This document shows positions 59,562 to 64,000 of a DNA stretch of 64,000 bases, one piece after another (within the stretch, counting starts at the first letter, position 1; each line of letters opens with the position of its first letter). The notes under the pieces are model-generated. The model was not told the origin of the DNA. It searched no databases and saw nothing but the letters and a program-made list of their open reading frames with translations. The translations under genes and the position numbers were made by a program. The stretch covers positions 131,730-195,729 of the forward strand of contig CAJTUM010000005.1 of the NCBI GenBank assembly GCA_910579575.1, read 5' to 3'. This DNA comes from an uncultured Eubacteriales bacterium. Its GTDB lineage: Bacteria; Bacillota; Clostridia; Oscillospirales; Butyricicoccaceae.

Positions 59562-59798
59562 TCAGGCCGTAGGCGCGGCGGGGGCCGTGCCGTTGATGCT
59601 GGGCAGATTGTTGGTGGGGCAGGGGCAGGCATTGCCCAGCAGGCGGAAAGCGCCGCCTGTGGCGCTGGCGGCCGTCCAGGCCGCATACCGAGCGCGGTTC
59701 ACTTCTCTGTTGACGATTAAAACTGTTTCTGCTATGATACAGTTAAAATAGGGCAAGTTGTTGGCATAATAAGCCTCAATTCGACTTTCTGCTCCCAA
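59562..59798 (-). pseudogene. Probable remnant of a phage gene cut by the cargo
   Basis: An open frame with the readable part NREVNRARYAAWTAASATGG, then FRLLGNACPCPTNNLPSING, on the same strand as the phage genes and lying against the cargo promoter. No start or ribosome-binding site is convincing. It may be the C-terminal piece of a phage gene interrupted by the plus-strand cargo. Confidence 0.35.
59710..59738 (+). promoter_or_regulatory. Promoter of the Panacea/membrane protein operon with an inverted repeat
   Basis: -35 TTGACG (59710-59715), 17-base spacer, -10 TATGAT (59733-59738). The inverted repeat AACTGT (59721-59726) and ACAGTT (59739-59744) brackets the -10. It is a natural operator for an autoregulatory antitoxin. 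Confidence 0.7.
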
Positions 59799-59888
59799 TA
59801 GAGTTCAAACCGTTGTGCCGCAATAATTTGAGAAGCAACAAGAACACAAAAACGAATTAAGAATAAGATGAAAAAAGGGGGCGTTTTC

Positions 59889-60326
59889 GTGCGAGCTTTA
59901 GAAATATCTGTCTATATCGTCAAACAATTCAACAAAGACTGCCAACCCATTACTAATTTAAAGCTCCAAAAAGTGCTCTATTATATTCAAATGGGACATC
60001 TTCAGGAATATGGGTTCCCTGCTTTTGACGATCCAATTGAAGCCTGGCGCCATGGCCCTGTCGTCTATGACATCTATTCTCGTTTTAAACGATATACATC
60101 TATGCCTATTTCTATGGATGATGTCTATATACGCCAAGTAAATGAGAATTTAGATAAAACTTGTATGAGTGTTTGTGACAAGATTATCAAAAAAACTCTC
60201 CTGTTAGACCCATGGAAATTGGTAGAGTTGACTCACCAAACAGAAGCATGGAAAAAGAATTATGTAAGTGGTTTTAACAATTTAATACCGTTGTGGGATA
60301 TACAAGAAAGTGTGTTGAATTTATGA
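59889..60326 (+). CDS. Panacea (DUF4065/SocA-like) antitoxin-type protein
   Basis: 145 residues. Family core NLKLQKVLYYIQMGHLQEYGF, then AWRHGPVVYDIYSRFKRY. Panacea domains are widely shared antitoxin domains that pair with unrelated toxins. The GTG at 59889 is preferred as the start: AAAAGGGGGC lies about 8 bases before it, and it gives the usual MRALEISVYIVK start. The stop overlaps the next start (ATGA). AT-rich, unlike the surrounding genome, so likely acquired. Confidence 0.88.
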   Translation: MRALEISVYIVKQFNKDCQPITNLKLQKVLYYIQMGHLQEYGFPAFDDPIEAWRHGPVVYDIYSRFKRYTSMPISMDDVYIRQVNENLDKTCMSVCDKIIKKTLLLDPWKLVELTHQTEAWKKNYVSGFNNLIPLWDIQESVLNL

Positions 60327-61156
60327 ACGCTGAAATAGATAGAGATCGATTGGCGTCTATCATTAGAGAAATCGCTCTTTCCCCTGACGGCGAATGGCCT
60401 AAAAAAAAATTAAGCTTTGCAAAAGAATTGAGTGTATACTATTCGTCAAACAATCTCAATCTCTATAGTTCCACTTATGAATGGCTTTCAAATAACGATA
60501 CTGAAGACGACCTAGAATATCTGTATGAACGCTTAAGCGAACTCGAAGATTTCTTTAGAAACAATCCTTTCTGTCAACCTTATCTGGACAAATTCGTGAA
60601 GTTAGAAGACTATATTAGGCTTGAGGGCGCTCGAGCAATCAATAATCATCGCTTGGTGAATGCGGCTGCTGAAGCGACTCAATTAGGCCAGGAAATACGA
60701 ATGTTAAAAAATGAAGTGCAGGAAGATAGGAAGAATGCTTCCAGCCAATCTGTTACAGTATTAGGAATTTTCACTGGTATTGCTGTAACTTTTTTCTCGG
60801 GTATTTCCTTGCTGAGCAATGCGTTTAGCCAACTTTCCTCTGAAAATTTTCTTCAAATTTCTATGATTGCAATTATTATTGGATTCATTCTTTTCAATAC
60901 GGTTTATATTTTAATTTACGCAGCGGGTCGGATTTCTGGATCTCAAATGTGTGCGGAAGGTCACACCGATTGTAAAAGATGCGGAAACATTGATTCTTGC
61001 GAAAAAATTAAGTTTGGTTTTTTTCGTCTATTTGCCCGTTTATACAAGAAATACACCCTTGTTGTAATGATCAATTTTATATTTATCCTATTTTTTGCAA
61101 TCATGATTTTTTTTACTTATCGTTCATCTTCCTTCACAATTCATCTAACCTTTTAA
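60323..61156 (+). CDS. Three-helix membrane protein paired with Panacea antitoxin
   Basis: 277 residues. A cytoplasmic helical N-terminus (about 1-140; NAAAEATQLGQEIRMLKNEVQ is coiled-coil like), TM1 (about 143-165), TM2 (about 177-203), a short loop with CAEGHTDCKRCGNIDSC, then TM3 (about 244-266). The loop cysteines (210, 217, 220, 226) have the spacing C-x6-C-x2-C-x5-C, the same as the 4Fe-4S loop of endonuclease III. In PanAT pairs, some toxins are membrane-active, so this may be the toxin. Translationally coupled to the antitoxin. AT-rich. Confidence 0.75.
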   Translation: MNAEIDRDRLASIIREIALSPDGEWPKKKLSFAKELSVYYSSNNLNLYSSTYEWLSNNDTEDDLEYLYERLSELEDFFRNNPFCQPYLDKFVKLEDYIRLEGARAINNHRLVNAAAEATQLGQEIRMLKNEVQEDRKNASSQSVTVLGIFTGIAVTFFSGISLLSNAFSQLSSENFLQISMIAIIIGFILFNTVYILIYAAGRISGSQMCAEGHTDCKRCGNIDSCEKIKFGFFRLFARLYKKYTLVVMINFIFILFFAIMIFFTYRSSSFTIHLTF

Positions 61157-61169
61157 TCGCGCATAGAAA

Positions 61170-61194
61170 AGCCCCTATCACAGGGGCTTTTTTT
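61170..61194 (+). terminator. Terminator of the Panacea operon
   Basis: AGCCCCT (61170-61176) pairs with AGGGGCT (61182-61188) across a 5-base loop, followed by seven T. Confidence 0.85.
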
Positions 61195-61206
61195 AAGATT
61201 AAATTA

Positions 61207-61404
61207 TTATTTTCCCATCTCGGGCAAGCCGCCGATGTAATTAAGGGAAATTTCGATATTCGCAATTAGCGCGCCGCTGTAGCCGCCAGTATAAGACCCG
61301 GTTTCGCCTTGATACGTCCAATATTCAGACCCCAATAGGACGGGAAAGGAGCGGAAAACGGCCTTGAAAAGGAAAGGGCGGCAAACGTTTATTGTCTTTA
61401 AAAG
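61207..61404 (-). pseudogene. Remnant of a phage structural-type gene
   Basis: An open frame of 65 codons without a start, ending at TAA (61207-61209). The readable end has LLGSEYWTYQGETGSYTGGY and ANIEISLNYIGGLPEMGK, a glycine/tyrosine-rich pattern of phage structural proteins. It runs on the phage strand between the Panacea cargo and the DUF3800 unit, so it is probably a cut-off C-terminus. Confidence 0.5.
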
Positions 61405-61429
61405 TTAATATTTGGGTTTCGAGTTCCCG

Positions 61430-61458
61430 TTGACAAATCCGCTGCTCTATGATATATT
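61430..61458 (+). promoter_or_regulatory. Promoter of the leader RNA and DUF3800 gene
   Basis: -35 TTGACA (61430-61435), 17-base spacer, -10 TATATT (61453-61458). A strong match. It is the only promoter before the DUF3800 gene. Confidence 0.8.
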
Positions 61459-61464
61459 ATAATT

Positions 61465-61575
61465 GCAGGTAGAAATACGCTGTATACTCATGTAACCGAA
61501 TTAGTGTTTAAGCGTACTGTAAGTGCGTCGGCCATGAGGGAGCCGCCTTTTGAGGCGGCTTTTTACATATATGTG
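61465..61575 (+). ncRNA. Structured leader RNA upstream of DUF3800
   Basis: Begins about 7 bases after the -10. CTCATG (61487-61492) pairs with CATGAG (61533-61538), closing an inner region with CGTAC and GTGCG. A terminator follows: AGCCGCCT (61541-61548) pairs with AGGCGGCT (61553-61560), with a T run. DUF3800 genes are known to carry DUF3800-type RNA motifs in their 5' regions. The structural pairings are visible here; the exact motif class is not. Confidence 0.6.
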
Positions 61576-61587
61576 GGGAAGTTGTTT

Positions 61588-62276
61588 ATGGACCTTTATG
61601 TTTTTTCTGATGAATCTGGAGTGTTTGATAGGGTTCACAATGATATTTTTGTATTTGGCGGAATTATTTTCCTCTCCAAAGAAGAAAAAGATGATTGCGC
61701 CAGAAAATACATTCATGCTGAAAAAATTTTGCGTAGCACAGGCGCTTATTCGCAAAATGCGGAATTAAAGGCTGCCGCCCTTTCAAAAAAGGATAAAGGA
61801 AAACTTTTTCGCGCTACAAATCAATATCACCGTTTTTCCGTGATTGTCTATCAGAAAGATCTGCTGGAGCGCATTTTTTCAGATAAAAAACAAAGCAACG
61901 CTATTTGGATTATGCTTACAAAATCGGCTTAAAACGATTCTTTGAAAATTTGATAGAAAATAGGACTATCCTGCCTGAAGAAATAAAAAACATTTTTGTA
62001 TTTGCAGATCAACATACAACCGCTACAAATGGCAGGTATGAGCTGGAACAATCTTTACAACAGGAATTCAAATTTGGAACATATAATCAGAGTTGGAGCG
62101 TATATTATCCGCCGCTGTTTCATCAACTTCAAAGCGTTTCAGTATCATTTTGCAATTCTGCCAAAAAGCCTCTCATTCGTGCGGCAGATATTATTGCAAA
62201 TCGCGTATATTATATGGCGTGTCAAAAACCAGACAAGCTATCAGAATGCGGCGTATTTTCTTTTAAATTACCTTAA
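61588..62276 (+). pseudogene. DUF3800 gene disrupted by a one-base frameshift
   Basis: Two parts in different frames: 61588-61932 starting MDLYVFSDESGVFDRVHND, and 61905-62276 with LDYAYKIGLKRFFENLIENR and FADQHTTATNGRYELEQS, then FCNSAKKPLIRAADIIANR. The join is in a run of six A at 61885-61890: a seventh A would restore KKTKQRYLDYAYK. DUF3800 proteins have an RNase H-like fold with Asp residues (SDES, FADQH, RAADI). The frameshift is either a real loss, a phase-variable tract or an assembly error. GGGGAAG precedes the start. Confidence 0.8.
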
Positions 62277-62314
62277 ATCAAAAAGCCCCCTCCGCCGAGG
62301 GGGCCTTGTTTTGT

Positions 62315-62548
62315 TCACAGCGCGGCGGAGAGCTTGCGCAGCGCCGCTTTGTGCCGCTGCTGCATGGTTTTTTCCGAATATCCCAGCGCGTCGCCGATAA
62401 AGCGGAAATCTTTCTGCTCCAGATAGTGCATCCGCAGCAGACGCTTGTCCGTTTCGGACAGCGTGCATTGGCCCAGCAGCCGCTCAAAATCATCTGACAG
62501 CTCGATATCCCGCAGCTTCCGGCGGGTTTCCTTGCGGTTTTGCTCCAT
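62315..62548 (-). CDS. Sigma-70 region 4-like small phage regulator
   Basis: 77 residues. RLLRMHYLEQKDFRFIGDALGYSEKTMQQRHKAALRKL is split into helices that match sigma region 4 (helix-turn-helix). Phages in this group carry such small regulators before the late genes. It is coupled to the zinc-ribbon gene (3-base gap). DNA target unknown. Confidence 0.75.
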   Translation of the reverse strand: MEQNRKETRRKLRDIELSDDFERLLGQCTLSETDKRLLRMHYLEQKDFRFIGDALGYSEKTMQQRHKAALRKLSAAL

Positions 62549-62551
62549 GGC

Positions 62552-62665
62552 TCACCCCATGAATTTGCCGCAGGTCGGGCATCGCTTGCCGCCCTTTTTC
62601 TTGCCTGGCTTCTGGTAGCTGATCTTCACCTTGCGGACGGTTTTTGTCTGCCTGGCTTTGCCCAC
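62552..62665 (-). CDS. 37-residue zinc-ribbon protein
   Basis: A GTG-started frame: MGKARQTKTVRKVKISYQKP, then a basic lysine/glycine run and CPTCGKFMG at the end. The CPTC pair may bind metal with a partner. Located between the membrane protein gene (2-base gap) and the sigma-like gene. No other frame makes sense here. Very basic; likely nucleic-acid binding. Confidence 0.55.
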   Translation of the reverse strand: MGKARQTKTVRKVKISYQKPGKKKGGKRCPTCGKFMG

Positions 62666-62667
62666 AA

Positions 62668-63045
62668 TCAATCGCCTGCCTCTCTGGTAGCGTTGTCGTT
62701 GTATTGCTCGCCCTCCACATTGTTGATCGTGGCGTCGTCGCCGTCCACCGTCTGGGTTGTGGTCGTGGTTTCGGTTTCAATGGTGATTCCGGCGGCAAAG
62801 GCCGCGAAGACGGCCCCCGCCGCCAAGGCGGCAAACAGGCAAAGGGCCGCCAGAGCCAGGGCAAAGCGCCGTTCCCGCCGGGCGGCTTTGGCGCTCTTTT
62901 CCGCTTGCTCTGCGGCGGCCAGCGCCGCCCGGATATCCTCCCTGTCTTGCCGCCGCAGATCCAGCAGCAGCCGGCAAAGGGCCTGGTTTTCCTCCAACCC
63001 GGCCTGCTTGGCCTGGTCCATGATCTCTTGCTCCATGCTGTCCAT
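62668..63045 (-). CDS. Phage membrane protein with a single helix
   Basis: 125 residues. N-terminal helix of charged character (LLLDLRRQDREDIRAAL), a TM helix (about residues 60-87, ALALAALCLFAALAAGAVFAA) and an outer Thr/Asp-rich tail (TETTTTTQTVDGDD). Part of the lysis run; probably a membrane accessory protein or holin-associated. Unassigned. Confidence 0.6.
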   Translation of the reverse strand: MDSMEQEIMDQAKQAGLEENQALCRLLLDLRRQDREDIRAALAAAEQAEKSAKAARRERRFALALAALCLFAALAAGAVFAAFAAGITIETETTTTTQTVDGDDATINNVEGEQYNDNATREAGD

Positions 63046-63063
63046 GCTTTCTGTCCCCTTCCG

Positions 63064-63465
63064 TCACATCGAGCCGTCCCCGCCCAGTCCCCCGCCCTCT
63101 GGCCGGGCGGAAATCCGCTCCAAAATCTTTTCCAGGGTCCGCTGTTCGGCGGCCCGCTCGTCCAGCTTGCGTTCCATGCGCTCCATGCGCTGGCGGTTTT
63201 CGTTGTTGTAGTGAAACAAGGTGTCGATCTGCTCGCCGTGGCGGGCGTGGGCCCCGGCCACCTCCATCTGCCATTCCATCACCTTGTCCAGCTTGGCGTT
63301 GATATTGCCCACGTTCCGGGCGATTTCCTCAATCCGGGCGTCCTGGATTTCTCGTCCGCTTTCCTGGGGTTCGGTTTTGCCCTTGGTATCCTGGCCCATT
63401 TTATAGAAAAAGGAAACCGCAGAAAGAACCAGCGCCGCCACGGAAACCACGATACCGGCATTCAT
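63064..63465 (-). CDS. XhlA-like hemolysin/holin-associated protein
   Basis: 133 residues. A TM helix at the start (GIVVSVAALVLSAVSFFYK) and a long coiled-coil region (ARIEEIARNVGNINAKLDKV, then FHYNNENRQRMERMERKLDERAAEQRTLEKI). This is the XhlA layout, seen next to holins. Lies 12 bases after the holin gene. Confidence 0.65.
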   Translation of the reverse strand: MNAGIVVSVAALVLSAVSFFYKMGQDTKGKTEPQESGREIQDARIEEIARNVGNINAKLDKVMEWQMEVAGAHARHGEQIDTLFHYNNENRQRMERMERKLDERAAEQRTLEKILERISARPEGGGLGGDGSM

Positions 63466-63477
63466 GTCCCTTCCCCC

Positions 63478-63744
63478 TTATTTTTTCATCTGCTTGAATA
63501 CCTGGTTCAGCCCGGTGGAGGCCAAGCCGGAAACCGCGCCCACAGCCGCCGCGTTGACGACGTCCTGAGCCGGAAAATCCGGCATAATCCACAGCCCGCA
63601 GACCCCAAGAACCATGCCGCTCACGGCGCAGACCACCGGAATCCATTTATCCGCCAGGGCCGAGGCCTTGGCCCCCATGCCCACAACCAGGCAAATCGCC
63701 GTAATCGACGCCATCGTCGGCATCCCCAAACTCGTAATATCCAT
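63478..63744 (-). CDS. Phage holin (Phage_holin_5_2-like)
   Basis: 88 residues from the start at 63744 with AGGAGG close upstream. MDITSLGMPTMASITAICLVVGMGAKAS, shown in two helices, then DKWIPVVCAVSGMVLGVCGLWIM, PDFPAQDVVNAAAVGAVSGLASTGLNQ and KQMKK (pieces under 20 each in the true sequence order) match a class of small holins with three helices. It forms membrane pores for lysis. It heads the minus-strand late gene run. Confidence 0.75.
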   Translation of the reverse strand: MDITSLGMPTMASITAICLVVGMGAKASALADKWIPVVCAVSGMVLGVCGLWIMPDFPAQDVVNAAAVGAVSGLASTGLNQVFKQMKK

Positions 63745-63779
63745 TTTCCCTCCTGCCGCGTCGGCGCGGCTGCCGTCCC

Positions 63780-63900
63780 CCCAGGCTCGCGCCTGGAGGC
63801 ATATCCCGTGTTTTGTTTTGTGGTTGTTTCTTCCTCTGTGCCCGCCCGGCAAGCGCCGGGAGGCGTGTCCCGTATCAGTTTTGTGGTTGTTTTTCCCTCT
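63780..63900. repeat. Two imperfect direct repeats upstream of the holin gene
   Basis: Two units (about 63795-63850 and 63858-63910) each contain GGAGGC(A/G)T(A/G)TCCCGT, then TTTTGTGGTTGTTT and a cytosine-rich end. They are non-coding and in the phage leader. Their role is unclear; they may be a duplicated regulatory segment. Confidence 0.6.
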
Positions 63901-63957
63901 CTGCCCGCCGCCGGGGCTGCGGAGGCTGGCCTATGCCGCAGCCCCCGTCCGTCGTAA

Positions 63958-64000
63958 GCCTCCCTTGCCAAAGGGAGGGGGACCGCCGACAGGCGGTGGA
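63958..64000. repeat. Clostridial interspersed repeat at the window edge
   Basis: CCTCCCTTGCCAAAGGGAGG is a self-complementary arm with TTGCCAAA in the centre, followed by ACCGCC / GGCGGT. This type of repeat, with CCTCCCTT and AAGGGAGG arms, is common between genes in gut clostridia. It continues past the window end. Confidence 0.55.

Noticed and set aside
1..64000. CRISPR arrays, rRNA and tRNA genes
   Set aside because: No regularly spaced short repeats, no rRNA sequence and no cloverleaf sequence was noticed on reading; a tRNA scan and a repeat search would settle it.

Overview
The window looks like a chromosome segment from a GC-rich, spore-forming gut Clostridium-like bacterium (Eubacteriales, probably Oscillospiraceae). 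The reasons are an alpha/beta small acid-soluble spore protein behind a sigma-G-like promoter, a dipicolinate synthase A gene, Firmicutes-type gene order (alaS, mltG and U32 protease together) and many short clostridial protein families. Family names come from recognising motifs and general sequence character, since no database search was possible. No rRNA, tRNA or CRISPR array was seen.

1-7 kb: a purine operon on the minus strand in the order purE, purC, purF, purM, purN, a PurO-type IMP cyclohydrolase, a SUKH/SMI1-like protein and a short purH that runs off the window edge. PurH lacks the usual N-terminal cyclohydrolase domain, and the separate PurO-type protein appears to replace it. A 34-codon leader ORF followed by a terminator lies between the promoter and purE. 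7-12 kb: a serine recombinase coupled to a 40-residue peptide, a DUF4438 protein, a small zinc-ribbon protein, an XRE regulator, a C-terminally truncated dpaA with no dpaB beside it, and a GntR regulator.

12-22 kb: yjdF with a probable yjdF riboswitch whose anti-Shine-Dalgarno is visible, a SUKH protein, a secreted SLH protein, a MATE exporter with a terminator in its leader, a TetR regulator, a DUF308 protein, and an MMPL transporter coupled to an 820-residue exported coiled-coil protein. 22-24 kb: a two-gene operon of a protein with the N-terminal motif GFVTNSSSYSS and a radical-SAM-like enzyme with an unusual cysteine spacing. This is one of the best candidates for an undescribed system.

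24-58 kb: mostly housekeeping. Two ABC systems, a diacylglycerol-type glycosyltransferase, and a long co-directional run (tagA, thyX, tmk, DUF2156, GNAT, 5-formyl-THF cyclo-ligase, CPBP protease, mltG, U32, alaS, HIT, comEC, holA, RNase M5-like). Then glyA/nth with overlapping divergent promoters, a TSUP transporter, a YfcE phosphoesterase, a split chromate transporter, an AlkD-like protein, the spore protein gene and an Xaa-Pro aminopeptidase.

58.8-63.8 kb: a degraded prophage lysis/late region on the minus strand (holin, XhlA-like, sigma-like and small phage proteins), interrupted by AT-rich cargo on the plus strand. The cargo is a Panacea-domain antitoxin coupled to a three-helix membrane protein, and a frameshifted DUF3800 gene behind a structured leader RNA that ends in a terminator. 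The cargo looks like phage-borne defence or toxin-antitoxin modules.
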